Positions 8,701 through 16,590 of a stretch of 64,000 nucleotides of DNA are shown here, one piece after another (position 1 is the first letter of the stretch; each line of letters starts with the position of its first letter). The DNA is from an uncultured Collinsella sp. (lineage in GTDB: Bacteria; Actinomycetota; Coriobacteriia; Coriobacteriales; Coriobacteriaceae). Under the pieces are notes generated by a model. The model was not told where the DNA came from. It did no database searches and was given only the letters and a program-made list of their open reading frames with translations. Position numbers and translations under genes: made by a program. The stretch is from positions 28,215 through 92,214 of the forward strand of contig UQHZ01000008.1 in assembly GCA_900541055.1 (NCBI GenBank), read 5' to 3'.

Positions 8701-9166
8701 GGCACTCAAGGCCGATCTTGAGGCTGTCGACCACAAGGCCTCTCTTGCCGCGGGCACGACGGGTAACGAGAAGCTGGTCAAGCTGAACGCTGCCTACGCT
8801 CGCTATAAGGCCGCCGTCGATGCCGCTGCTGGTCTCAAGGCTGCTCTGAGCGATGCCGATGCCAAACTGTCCGATGCCAACGACGCTTATGCCGCCGCGC
8901 TTGCCGAGCTTGGCGATGCCAAGGATGCCCTGGCTGCCGCACAGGCCGAGTACGACAAGTATCATCCCAAGGCTGAGCCGCAGGCCAAGCCTCAGGTTGC
9001 GCAGGCTGCTGCAAAGGCTCCTGTCGCCAAGAAGAAGGCAACGTCGGCCGCGCTCGCCCAGACTGGCGACAATTCCGCTCTTGCGGGCGAGGTGTTCGTC
9101 ATCGGCGGTATCACCCTCGTGGCCGCTGGTGTGACGTTGAGCGATCGTCGTCGCAAGCAGATGTAG
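5711..9166 (+). CDS. Sortase-anchored coiled-coil surface protein with central SCP/SEC10-like domain
   Basis: A 1151-residue secreted protein. Residues 1-48 form a long signal peptide ending in SPLAAIAAPS. Residues about 80-450 and 700-1090 are Ala/Lys/Glu/Gln-rich heptad-type coiled coils. Between them, about residues 455-700, is a compact domain with LRKANGQSALSVS, WGHSNCY, NGENLAGGGGAYTGG and YHECGHYLNII, matching CAP/SCP-like domains of SEC10/PgrA surface-exclusion proteins. The C-terminus has the sorting signal LAQTGD (about residues 1116-1121), a hydrophobic helix and the basic tail DRRRKQM, so covalent attachment by a class of sortase is expected. A run of nine G (5884-5892) follows the signal-peptide region. 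Ribosome binding site GGGAGAA. The role is probably adhesion or contact; that is inference. Confidence 0.85.
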   Translation: MANYSPQHFEPRAKAVNVKGVANRAVATVLTAGLIAQPLMSPLAAIAAPSTDNGDSVQGGGSSVENTVAAGNQAVVKTAAQLAEESAKQLKDAQAAYDAAQKKADAAGQSQKQAQQQKNQASQAVSDNEIEQNAAEVAALQEKIDELKAAVEKTEQQQKKLGDLNDQLDQANKSVEDKTQALKDAKAKQDEAKKALDDAQAKLEAMGMDEYEAAKKAVEDAQTKLDDANKAVATAQANLDQAKAAEASAQQEKKDTEAALTSAQAKKQETAAALAAATTARDNAQQKFNQAQAALDAAVSGTGVDLSALEAAKKAAAGELKTAQTELNAATDADATAQTNLQAAQAAVAAAQEKANAANAAVASAQSAYDAANKEYKDAASKRDTAKAAYEKAQQTEADKKTAYDKLVEVRKQKRGEWEAACAASNAAEKAYDAANAQVEALEQQIADLKSNMTVDQEVISQGMFGFMNYIIGGSQFTATQKKNAQDAVSMLTGADDKAEWYDQYVDQDMSRDTNPLSLEQMRNALTYLDTQNNLRKANGQSALSVSLRMTVAAALNTSYSSNIWGHSNCYSDNGENLAGGGGAYTGGETEDTLGWPYTGLYTQEKEAFDKYVAQYGDELGSHRYDSYYIYQNYNSIYHECGHYLNIIDSATEAIGIATGSGKNTDSEVTIFDYSADSTQADFTVSEFKKLLNDYIDSAYNAGGTQEQKAQLKELQGKLAEAQKNFGTTREAYFAAVNGQDAAQDAFTAADVNMNTAKGEYEKAKSGTAAAKTAYDAAKDALGGIDIESLKQNLDAAKSEAATAQAALDKANATLADSKTKAAEAAARKAKARSARDAAKAKSEQANEAYGNATASVKDLAAKRDAAQADLANKQGSLDEAKKADDAAQAGVDKAQAADVQAATALLDAKQAVAAKAQALSDAQAKAKAAEGELATANKAFERFAGAQKAVDDAKAAYDAAVAGVADAQKQLEAANEAVVDANFEIVKAKAELASDEALKADLEAVDHKASLAAGTTGNEKLVKLNAAYARYKAAVDAAAGLKAALSDADAKLSDANDAYAAALAELGDAKDALAAAQAEYDKYHPKAEPQAKPQVAQAAAKAPVAKKKATSAALAQTGDNSALAGEVFVIGGITLVAAGVTLSDRRRKQM

Positions 9167-9232
9167 CGTTTCGAGCGTAGTTTCTGCAACGAACTTCAAT
9201 TCATAACGGGACCGTCTCGTTAGCCAAACGAT

Positions 9233-9274
9233 AAGGCCGGCGCGCTGTTAAACGCAGCGCGCCGGCCTTTCTTT
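9233..9274 (+). terminator. Terminator of the surface-protein gene
   Basis: GGCCGGCGCGCTG pairs with CAGCGCGCCGGCC around a 7-nt loop, followed by TTTCTTTG. Confidence 0.85.
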
Positions 9275-9285
9275 GTTTCGATATC

Positions 9286-9325
9286 AAAAAGCCCGGTCAG
9301 CAGCCGCAAAAGCTACCGACCGGGC
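9286..9325 (-). terminator. Terminator of the OPT transporter gene
   Basis: On the minus strand GCCCGGTCGGTAGC pairs imperfectly with GCTGCTGACCGGGC and is followed by TTTTT, ending transcription of the convergent OPT gene. Confidence 0.8.
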
Positions 9326-9366
9326 AAGCCGTAGGCAATATGGTTGCTGTCGAGCAGCTGCTCGAC

Positions 9367-11070
9367 TTAGCCCAGCAGGCTTAAGCCCAAGGAGACAAAC
9401 GCCAGGATAACGCCGACGATGGACTCGCCACCGAGCAGGCCGCTGGCGACAACCAGGCCCTGTTCCTGGAAGGCGGCGTCCTTGGCAGCCCTCTCCTCGT
9501 CAGAAAGACCGGCGGTGGCGTCGCGGTGGGCGGACCACTTGTCGTAGGCGAGTTTGACGCAGGAGCCCAGGAATGCCGTGAGTGACATGTAGAACGGCAG
9601 GTACACGCCCAGGCCAATCATCATGGCCGGAATGCCGAGCCAGTACATGACGATGCCGGCGATAAAGCCGCCAACGAACCACGGCACGCTCGGGATGCCC
9701 GAGACCATGGTGGCGACAACGCTTGCCTGCGCGGCAACAAAGCTCTTGTCGGGGCCAAAGGCGTCCGGGCCATAGGCGGTGACGAGCGCGACCATGACGG
9801 CTGCGGCGACCAGGGCGCCCACGATGCCGCCGATGGCCTGGCCGACCCACTGTGCACGCGGGTTGGTGCCCAGCACGGCGCCGGCCTTAAAGTCGTTCAT
9901 GACGTCGCCCGCAAGGCCGCACGCCACGGCTACGATGCCGGCGATAAAGAACAGCTTGACCTGAGCGATCTGTGCGAAGGCAGCCACGATGAGCATAACG
10001 ATGAGGCCAAAGATCTCCATGGGGTCGATGCCCGTCTGGCCGCAGCTCTGTGCGCTCATGATGGTGGTGACAAAGGTGAACAGCGTGACGATGACGGCCG
10101 GAACGGGGCCAAGGTCGAGCACGATGGCGATGATCACGGCGATGGCGGCAGCGCCCAGGCCGATGATACCGGCGTCGAGCTTAAGGGAGCCCGAGATGAG
10201 CGACTGCTCGTCGGTGTCGGTGGAGCTGTCGGCGGCAAGACCGCGGACGATACCGGCGACCTGCGGCAAGATGTCCTTGAGGACGACGGCGACGCCAAAG
10301 CCCATCATGAGGCCCATGCCTAGGGACTTGACGATACCCTGCGCAGTCACAACGTCGAACAGACCGGCAGCGGTGCCACCCACGATGATGCCAAAGTTGC
10401 CCAGCAGCGCGCCGGCAAACCAGAAGGCGACGGGAGCGAAGCCCACGAGGAAGCCGACGGAGAGCAGCATGGGCGAGTTGTAGATGCCAAAGGTCACGCC
10501 GGGGATGTTGAGCGTGCACAGCATGCTGGGCACCACGCCCAGGGCGTCGCGCAGCACGCTATAGATGCCGGCGATGGCCATGGAACCAAAGAGCTGCTTG
10601 CCGGTCTTGCCGCCGGCTTCGGTAGCACGCAGCGTCTGAGCTGCGGCGTTGCCGGTGGGGAACTCAAGCGCGGCGTCCACGATAAAGTGACGGTGGATGA
10701 GCGCGGTGGCCAGCAGGCCCAGGATGGTGCCGGCGAGTGCCACGATAAACATGTCGAGCCAGCTGATCTGGTCGGCATAGCCCAGCATCCAGGCGCCCGG
10801 GATGGTAAACGCCAGACCGCCGGCGACCATGGCGCCTGCGGACATGATGGTGTGGGTGACGTTGGCCTCGTTGAGACTGGCGTTGCCCATGAGCTTAAGG
10901 AAGAACAGCGAGATGACGGCAGCGAAGACGATCGGCCAGGGGAGTGCGCCCATCTTGAGGGCGGTGTAGGCCGAGCTTGCCGTGATAATCACGCAGCCAA
11001 GGACGCCGATGACGACGCCGCGCAGCGTGAGTTGCCCGCGCATCGAAGCGCGGTTCGAGGGATTGCTCAT
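9367..11070 (-). CDS. OPT/YSL family oligopeptide transporter
   Basis: A 567-residue integral membrane protein with about 14 hydrophobic segments. It carries OPT-family landmarks: the N-terminal LTLRGVVIGVLGCVIITASSAYTALKMGALPWPI, ALEFPTGNAAAQTLRA, a later SAQSCGQTGIDPMEIFG, and IPSVPWFVGGFIAGIVMYWLGIP. Members are proton-coupled importers of small peptides or metal-chelate complexes at the cytoplasmic membrane. An AAAGGAG ribosome binding site sits just upstream of ATG 11070. It appears to be a single-gene unit, with its own terminator and a divergent coaX gene on the other side. The substrate is not predictable. Confidence 0.88.
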   Translation of the reverse strand: MSNPSNRASMRGQLTLRGVVIGVLGCVIITASSAYTALKMGALPWPIVFAAVISLFFLKLMGNASLNEANVTHTIMSAGAMVAGGLAFTIPGAWMLGYADQISWLDMFIVALAGTILGLLATALIHRHFIVDAALEFPTGNAAAQTLRATEAGGKTGKQLFGSMAIAGIYSVLRDALGVVPSMLCTLNIPGVTFGIYNSPMLLSVGFLVGFAPVAFWFAGALLGNFGIIVGGTAAGLFDVVTAQGIVKSLGMGLMMGFGVAVVLKDILPQVAGIVRGLAADSSTDTDEQSLISGSLKLDAGIIGLGAAAIAVIIAIVLDLGPVPAVIVTLFTFVTTIMSAQSCGQTGIDPMEIFGLIVMLIVAAFAQIAQVKLFFIAGIVAVACGLAGDVMNDFKAGAVLGTNPRAQWVGQAIGGIVGALVAAAVMVALVTAYGPDAFGPDKSFVAAQASVVATMVSGIPSVPWFVGGFIAGIVMYWLGIPAMMIGLGVYLPFYMSLTAFLGSCVKLAYDKWSAHRDATAGLSDEERAAKDAAFQEQGLVVASGLLGGESIVGVILAFVSLGLSLLG

Positions 11071-11262
11071 ATAAAACTCCTTTGCGTATATCCGCTTCCC
11101 CCGGGAGCGCCGCTACGGATACGGCGCGGGAAGTCGGGTTACCAAGGGCCGCCGCGTGAGCTCGCGCGCGACCGCGCACCAGTATAGCCGTAAGCTAGTC
11201 ATTTTGGGATGACTGGTTTAGGTAGGCGATATACTGCTGGGCAGACGAAAGGAGCGCCGACG

Positions 11263-12114
11263 ATGCTTAATGGGTGCGCATATATATTGACGGTCGACGT
11301 GGGTAACACGTTCATTCGCTTTGGTCTGTTTGCCGAGGATTCGGCCGCGGCGCAGGAATGCCCGCTTGCGACGTGCGAGATCACGACGCCATCGAGCATT
11401 ACGGCCGACGAAGCGCGTATGCGTCTCGCTCAAGTCATGGCCGCGCTGGCGGCCGATGCGGGCATGCCGGGTGCGCTCGTTCCCGCAGCTGCAGTGCTGA
11501 GTTGCGTGGTGCCGGCGCTCGAGCGCCCGTGGAAGGCGGCGCTTTCCCGCACCTGCACAGGACGCGTGCTCACCGTGGGGCCGGGCCTCAAGACCGGCAT
11601 GCCCGTACACTACGACGATCCGGCCGAGATCGGCCCCGACCGCATCGCCGACGCTGTGGCGGCACGCGCCGTCTACGGCTCTCCCTGCATCGTGATCGAC
11701 CTGGGTACGACGACCAATATTGAGGTCATCGACGCGTGCGGAACCTTTGTGGGCGGCGTCATCGCGCCGGGTCTGGCGCTCGGTGCCCGGTCGCTTTCGG
11801 CCGCTGCGGCGCGTTTGCCTCAGGTCGAGCCTTCGGCGCCCACGCATGTGATTGGCCGCAACACGCGTGAGGCCATGCGCTCGGGCGTGGTTCTGGGCGA
11901 GGTGGCCCGCATCGACGGCATGCTCGATATGGTGCTCGCCGAGATGCGCGCGACCAAGGCCGCGGGGGAGGGCGACGTGCCCATCGTCATTACCGGCGAC
12001 GATGCCGAGGCGCTCGCGTTGCTGGTCGGCCATAGCCTGACGGTCGACGACGCGCTGACGTTGCGGGGTCTCGCCGAGCTCTACCACATCAACCAAAAGC
12101 CCCGCCGCGTGTAA
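11263..12114 (+). CDS. coaX: Type III pantothenate kinase
   Basis: A 283-residue protein read from ATG 11263, which has the GAAAGGAG site; an upstream TTG at 11209 lacks one. ASKHA-fold motifs of CoaX are present: the phosphate loop DVGNTFIRFGLF near the start, GPDRIADAVAA and IDLGTTTNIEVID in the middle, and GGVIAPGLALGARSLSAAAARLP. It phosphorylates pantothenate in the first step of coenzyme A synthesis, in the cytoplasm, and the type III form needs a monovalent cation. The length matches the upper end of the family. It is followed 84 bp later by the deaminase gene. Confidence 0.92.
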   Translation: MLNGCAYILTVDVGNTFIRFGLFAEDSAAAQECPLATCEITTPSSITADEARMRLAQVMAALAADAGMPGALVPAAAVLSCVVPALERPWKAALSRTCTGRVLTVGPGLKTGMPVHYDDPAEIGPDRIADAVAARAVYGSPCIVIDLGTTTNIEVIDACGTFVGGVIAPGLALGARSLSAAAARLPQVEPSAPTHVIGRNTREAMRSGVVLGEVARIDGMLDMVLAEMRATKAAGEGDVPIVITGDDAEALALLVGHSLTVDDALTLRGLAELYHINQKPRRV

Positions 12115-12198
12115 AGGTGAGGGCGCCGGTGGGACAAACGCCCCCACCTTTCACCTGCTACAATGGGTCAAACTATTGCGATTACGGAGGTGTCTGCC

Positions 12199-12723
12199 AT
12201 GTCGGACGATCTTCATCAAACTTCGTCAGGCAAGCGCCTGGACGTCATTAGCTGGGACGAGTTCTTTATGAGCGTGGCCATCGCCGCGCAGCGCCGCAGC
12301 AAGGACCCCAACACGCAGGTGGGTGCGTGCATCGCCAACACCAACCACCGCATCCTTTCGGTGGGCTACAACGGTACACCCTCGGCGCTCAACGACGACT
12401 TTTTTCCGTGGGGTACGAGCGACGACCCACTGCAGGACAAGCACAACTACGTGGTCCATGCCGAGGCCAATGCCGTGCTCAACTACCGTGGCTCGCTCAA
12501 GGACCTCGAGGGTTCCACGGTCTACGTCACGCTGTTCCCGTGCCACGACTGCGCCAAGATTTTGGCTCAGGTGGGCGTGGGCGAGGTCGTCTACCTGGAC
12601 AACAAGTACGCCGACACCGATGACGGCCGTATCAGCCGCCGCATTCTCGACTCCTGTGGCATCAGCTACCGCCAGGTTATCGTCGATGTTCAGATTGGTA
12701 CCGGGGGACAGGCTCGGCAGTAA
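12199..12723 (+). CDS. dCMP deaminase family protein (ComE operon protein 2-like)
   Basis: A 174-residue cytidine/deoxycytidylate deaminase-fold enzyme. The zinc site is visible as HAEANAV (His and catalytic Glu, about residue 84) and PCHDC (about residues 105-109). The N-terminus, SWDEFFMSVAIAAQRRSKDPNTQVGACI, is typical of dCMP deaminases, which make dUMP for thymidylate synthesis. ATG 12199 follows GGAGGTGTC; an upstream in-frame ATG at 12163 would add 12 residues and lacks a good site. It could alternatively be a broader nucleotide or riboflavin-type deaminase, but the overall pattern favours dCMP. Confidence 0.85.
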   Translation: MSDDLHQTSSGKRLDVISWDEFFMSVAIAAQRRSKDPNTQVGACIANTNHRILSVGYNGTPSALNDDFFPWGTSDDPLQDKHNYVVHAEANAVLNYRGSLKDLEGSTVYVTLFPCHDCAKILAQVGVGEVVYLDNKYADTDDGRISRRILDSCGISYRQVIVDVQIGTGGQARQ

Positions 12724-12894
12724 TATGCGTTGTCGATATCTGACGACGAACGCAGTTAAAAGAGTCCCGTCCCAAATTGACTACTCATGAAAGTCGCGTC
12801 TGCGCGCATGGACGGCTCGTGAGCGGGTACACGGCTGTAGTAACATAGCTTCTGTCCGCGGGCGCGCCCGCGTAATTGTGAGAAAGGAGCCCCT

Positions 12895-13173
12895 GTGGCT
12901 GTTAACGAAGAGCTGCTTAAGAAGGTTCTTGAAGAGATTCGCCCCAACCTGCAGGCCGATGGCGGCGATATGGAGTATGTGGGCGTTGACGACGAGGGCG
13001 TCGTCAAACTGGAGCTGCAGGGCGCTTGCGCCGGCTGCCCCATGAGCTCGCTGACCCTGTCCATGGGTATTGAGCGCATCCTGAAGGAGCATGTGCCCGG
13101 CGTTACCCGAGTTGAGCAGGTCAATGCCTCCGGCGAGGCCGAGGACCTGTACGACGAGTACGCGCCGTTCTAA
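12895..13173 (+). CDS. NifU-like iron-sulfur scaffold protein
   Basis: A 92-residue protein consisting of a single NifU C-terminal (Nfu) domain, starting at GTG 12895 after GAAAGGAGCCCC. The metal-binding CxxC is in GACAGCPMSSLT (residues about 43-54), and IRPNLQADGGDMEYVGV is the usual family opening. Nfu proteins hold and hand over Fe-S clusters to apoproteins in the cytoplasm. No other iron-sulfur assembly gene is adjacent; lgt follows. Between it and the deaminase, near 12757-12789, is a GTCCCGTCCC-containing stretch that may be another degraded REP-like repeat. Confidence 0.9.
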   Translation: MAVNEELLKKVLEEIRPNLQADGGDMEYVGVDDEGVVKLELQGACAGCPMSSLTLSMGIERILKEHVPGVTRVEQVNASGEAEDLYDEYAPF

Positions 13174-13221
13174 GCTGCGAAAGCTGCGGACGGCATACTC
13201 CGCATAGACGTTACGCCCAAA

Positions 13222-13258
13222 TATGCGGCTGCGAGCGCAAGGCCCGCGGCCGCATTTG
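13222..13258 (+). terminator. Probable terminator or attenuator between nfu and lgt
   Basis: ATGCGGCTGCG pairs with CGCGGCCGCAT (one G-T pair) around a 12-nt loop and is followed by TTTG. It lies only 25 bases before the lgt start, so it may attenuate rather than end transcription. Confidence 0.5.
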
Positions 13259-13282
13259 TATGTAGGGAGTAGGAGGGTCGAC

Positions 13283-14104
13283 ATGCTCAACGACTTCTAC
13301 CATATGCTTGATCCCGTCGCGATTTCGGCGGGGCCTATCACGATTTACTGGTATGGTCTGGCCTATGTGGTCGGCGCCCTGCTCACGGCGGTTGTCATGT
13401 ACCGCACGCAGCGTCGCTGGGGTTTTAACATCACGATTGATGACCTGACGAGTGTCGTGGTCGGCGTGGTTTTTGGCCTCATTATCGGTGCGCGCCTGTT
13501 CTACGTCGTCTTTTACGGTGATGGCTACTACTGGGCGCACCCGCTCGAGATCTTTGCCACCAACGAGGGCGGCATGAGCTTCCACGGCGGTTTGGTGGGC
13601 GGCATTATCGGCGGCATCATCGTATGCCGCATGTATAAGCTCGACGCATGGACTTTGGCAGACCTTGCCGTCATAGGCGCGCCGCTGGCCTTGTGCCTGG
13701 GCCGTTGTGCCAACTTTGTCAACGGCGAGCTGTGGGGCAAGCCGACCGATCTGCCCTGGGGCGTGATCTTTGGCGGCACCGCGGGCGATATGCCGCGCCA
13801 TCCCTCCCAGCTCTACGAGGCATTCCTCGAGGGTATTGTGCTCTTTTGCATTCTGCAGGTGCTCAGCCGCAAAAAGCCGCTACTGCCCCAAGGCACGTTT
13901 ATGGGCGTCTTTGTGATGGGTTACGGCATCGTCCGCTTCCTCATTGAGTTTGTGCGCGTGCCCGATGCCCAGCTGGGCTATCTGCTGGGCGGCGTCATCA
14001 CCATGGGTCAGCTGCTGAGCCTGCCGCTCGTAATCGCGGGCCTGGCGCTCATCATCTTTGCTCGTCGCCGCAACCAGCCCCAGCGCATCTACCTCGACGC
14101 TTAA
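13283..14104 (+). CDS. lgt: Prolipoprotein diacylglyceryl transferase
   Basis: A 273-residue membrane enzyme with seven or so hydrophobic segments. Lgt motifs are clear: the catalytic-loop HGGLVGGIIGG (about residues 100-110), the signature GRCANFVNGELWGKPTDLPWGVIF (about 143-166) and RHPSQLYEA. It transfers diacylglycerol from phosphatidylglycerol to the lipobox cysteine of prolipoproteins, for example the ABC binding protein at 58199 in this window. ATG 13283 follows TAGGAGGG; an in-frame ATG at 13223 would add a non-homologous stretch overlapping the hairpin. Two REP-like repeats follow its stop. Confidence 0.95.
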   Translation: MLNDFYHMLDPVAISAGPITIYWYGLAYVVGALLTAVVMYRTQRRWGFNITIDDLTSVVVGVVFGLIIGARLFYVVFYGDGYYWAHPLEIFATNEGGMSFHGGLVGGIIGGIIVCRMYKLDAWTLADLAVIGAPLALCLGRCANFVNGELWGKPTDLPWGVIFGGTAGDMPRHPSQLYEAFLEGIVLFCILQVLSRKKPLLPQGTFMGVFVMGYGIVRFLIEFVRVPDAQLGYLLGGVITMGQLLSLPLVIAGLALIIFARRRNQPQRIYLDA

Positions 14105-14219
14105 CCACCAAAAAGTGAACAGGCACCTTTGTGGTGGTTTGCTGGGCAACGATGACAGAACCGTAACGTTTCCCCAGATAAAACCTGCCAAAATAAACCT
14201 GTCCCTTTTTTGCAGGTTT
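14103..14219. repeat. Two adjacent REP-like palindromes
   Basis: First unit 14103-14139: AACCACCAAA and TTTGTGGTGGTT enclose a GTGAACAGGCACC core. Second unit 14175-14219, in reverse orientation: CCTGCCAAAATAAACCTGTC followed by a T run, the inverse of the units at 19046 and 45153. Together they fill the space between lgt and the next gene. Confidence 0.65.
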
Positions 14220-14239
14220 CTAGAAAGGCTCTTTGGACT

Positions 14240-16423
14240 GTGAAGGATTCCGATCTCTCCACAACGGCTGCGCGCGACGCTGCCCGCATCGTCTGGTTTA
14301 AGCGCTACCCCGCCAAGCAGACGCTCATCGCATTTTTGCTCGCGCTGTTGGCGACCACGGCGTTTTCCATCGACCCCTCCCCGGTGTCGAGCAACGCAGT
14401 CTTGGCGATTGACCCCAAAGCCTCGGGCATGCTGTACGTGTGCTACGAGGTGCTCCTCTCGTTTGCCGGCCATACCGACGCGGTCATGCTGCTTGCACTT
14501 GCCTGCCTGCTCACCTTGCCGTTTCGCTACGTGTTCTTTGGCCGTGGCGACACCTGGCGTCCATCGATCATTCTGCCGTCGCTGTTCTTCGCCATCTGCA
14601 TGGTGTTCGGCCGCAGCTACGACCTCACCGACTCGGCCGAGATTGTCCTTGGCGACAAAGCTCGCATCATCTGCGCCTGGATTGGCGGCGCGGGCTGGAT
14701 GCTCTTGGCGGTCGTTGCCTTCTACCTTGCCTTTGAGTGTCTAGATTGGCTGAGCACTCGGCGCATTCCGTTTTCCGAGGTGCACTTTGGCCGCGTATGG
14801 CGTGTGACTCACGCCGTGCTCTCGGTCCATCCCTTTGCCGGGCCCTTCCTGGTGCTTATGATCGCCTGGGCGCCCACGCTCATCGCTTCGCTGCCTGGCC
14901 TTTTTATGGGAGATACGGGCGCGCAGATTCGCCAGTGGTTCAACTATCCCAACGGCACGAGCGACTACTTGCGTCTGCTCAATCCTAATGTGTTGCTCAA
15001 CGGGCATCATCCCGTAGTGCACACGGCCATTATCGGCTCGTGCGTTCAGCTGGGGCTTTCGATGTTCAACAGCGCTAACGCGGGCCTCATCATCTATACC
15101 TGCGCTCAATTTGTCATTACGGCCGCCTGCATGGCCTATTCCATTTCATCGCTGCGCAAACTGGGCGTGAGCCTGCCGGTTCGCGGTGCGATCCTGCTGT
15201 TCTTTGCGTTTATGCCGATGTTCTCTAACTACGCGGCGCTGCTCACCAAAGACGTGCTCTTTGCCGATGCGTTCTTGGTGCTGCTGGTACAGACCATTAA
15301 GCTCGTGGCATGTGGCTTGCCCCGTCGTGATGCCAATGTCGAGCGAGCGGGCGAGAAAGCCCCCGTGCTCTTTGCGCGCCACGACTGGCTGCTGCTCGCT
15401 CTGGGCGCCATGGGTTCCACGTTTCTGCGCAACGGCGGCCTGGTGTTTCCCCTGGCGGCATGCGTAATCGCGGCGGCGTTTTGCGTATGGGACGTGCATG
15501 TGGCTCGTCGTGCAGCCAAGCAGACTGGTGCTGCGCCTTCGGGCGCCATCCCGCGCTTCCGCTGGGTTGGCGTTCTCGCGGTGCTCGCGCTCTGCCTTGC
15601 CTCTAATATGTACTTCACCAAGGTCTTTATGCCGGCGCACGACATCACGCCTGGTTCCAAGCGCGAAATCCTTTCGATTCCGTTCCAGCAGACGGCTCGT
15701 TTCGTCCAAAAGCACGACGGCCTCAACTCGGGCGTCAACCCTACGGTTAAGGAGGACGGCACCATCGTGGAGGCTCCTTGCGACGGCTTGGTGGCCGATG
15801 AGGAACGCGCCGTGATCGACCGGGTGCTCAAGTACGAGAATCTGGGCCGCCGTTACAACCCGGATAAGTCGGACGCCGTTAAAAATTGCTTTAACGAGTA
15901 CGCCTCGCAGGAGGACATCGATGCCTATTTTGAGGTATGGGCTCAGATGTTTAAGAAGGATCCCGAGTGCTATATTTCGGCGCTTATCAATAACTACTAT
16001 GGTTATTTTTATCCGAGCGCGCGCGATGCCTGGGTCTACAGCACGGCGCGTAGTGCAGAGATCATGGCGCGTCCCGACAACCTCAAGTACTTCGACTTCC
16101 ATCCGGTTGACAGCAACGTGGTGCGCTGGTGTGACCATCTGATCAACCTATACCGTGTGGCGGTGCAGCGTGTTCCCTTTATCTCGCTCACCATGAGCTC
16201 GGCCACCTATGTGTGGATCATGATCGCCGTGGTGGTCTACCTGCTGCGTCGTCATTCATGGCGTGCGCTGGCGATCTGGGTGCCGCTGTTGGGCGTGCTC
16301 GCCGTGTGCCTGATTGGCCCGTGCAACGGCTCGACCTACATGCGCTACCTGTATCCGGTCATCGCCTGCATGCCCTTCGCCATCGGCGCCACCGTCACCC
16401 GCAGCGACTTCCTCTGGTCCTAA
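14240..16423 (+). CDS. DUF6020-like polytopic membrane protein
   Basis: A 727-residue protein with about 12-13 membrane segments and a large extracytoplasmic region between about residues 455 and 650. The pattern FMGDTGAQIRQWFN, HHPVVHTAIIGSCVQLG and a KD in LLTKDVLFADAFLVLLVQ fits DUF6020 proteins, thought to be GT-C-fold lipid-linked glycosyltransferases acting on the outer face of the membrane; that function is inference. I chose GTG 14240, 11 bases after GAAAGG; a TTG at 14210 inside the repeat is the alternative. No neighbouring glycan genes indicate a substrate. A REP-like repeat abuts the stop codon. Confidence 0.65.
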   Translation: MKDSDLSTTAARDAARIVWFKRYPAKQTLIAFLLALLATTAFSIDPSPVSSNAVLAIDPKASGMLYVCYEVLLSFAGHTDAVMLLALACLLTLPFRYVFFGRGDTWRPSIILPSLFFAICMVFGRSYDLTDSAEIVLGDKARIICAWIGGAGWMLLAVVAFYLAFECLDWLSTRRIPFSEVHFGRVWRVTHAVLSVHPFAGPFLVLMIAWAPTLIASLPGLFMGDTGAQIRQWFNYPNGTSDYLRLLNPNVLLNGHHPVVHTAIIGSCVQLGLSMFNSANAGLIIYTCAQFVITAACMAYSISSLRKLGVSLPVRGAILLFFAFMPMFSNYAALLTKDVLFADAFLVLLVQTIKLVACGLPRRDANVERAGEKAPVLFARHDWLLLALGAMGSTFLRNGGLVFPLAACVIAAAFCVWDVHVARRAAKQTGAAPSGAIPRFRWVGVLAVLALCLASNMYFTKVFMPAHDITPGSKREILSIPFQQTARFVQKHDGLNSGVNPTVKEDGTIVEAPCDGLVADEERAVIDRVLKYENLGRRYNPDKSDAVKNCFNEYASQEDIDAYFEVWAQMFKKDPECYISALINNYYGYFYPSARDAWVYSTARSAEIMARPDNLKYFDFHPVDSNVVRWCDHLINLYRVAVQRVPFISLTMSSATYVWIMIAVVVYLLRRHSWRALAIWVPLLGVLAVCLIGPCNGSTYMRYLYPVIACMPFAIGATVTRSDFLWS

Positions 16424-16459
16424 CTTGGTGCATTGGGGTCAGGTTTCTTTGCACCAAAG
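16424..16459. repeat. REP-like palindrome with GGGGTCAGG core
   Basis: CTTGGTGC and GCACCAAAG flank ATTGGGGTCAGGTTTCTTT. It is followed directly by a run of eight G. It starts at the stop codon of the DUF6020-like gene. Confidence 0.65.
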
Positions 16460-16590
16460 GGGGGGGCATCATCACGACGCCTTCATTTTGGGGTTTATCT
16501 CGCAGGCCAGTAGGTATATCATAACGACGTTTGTTTATATTGCCCGAGCATCTGCGCTGGGCTTTAGGTCGAAACCGATAGGAGACACGT

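Noticed and set aside
12757..12789. A further full REP-like unit between the deaminase and nfu genes
   Set aside because: It has a GTCCCGTCCC stretch but no convincing flanking stem, so it is mentioned only as a possible degraded copy.
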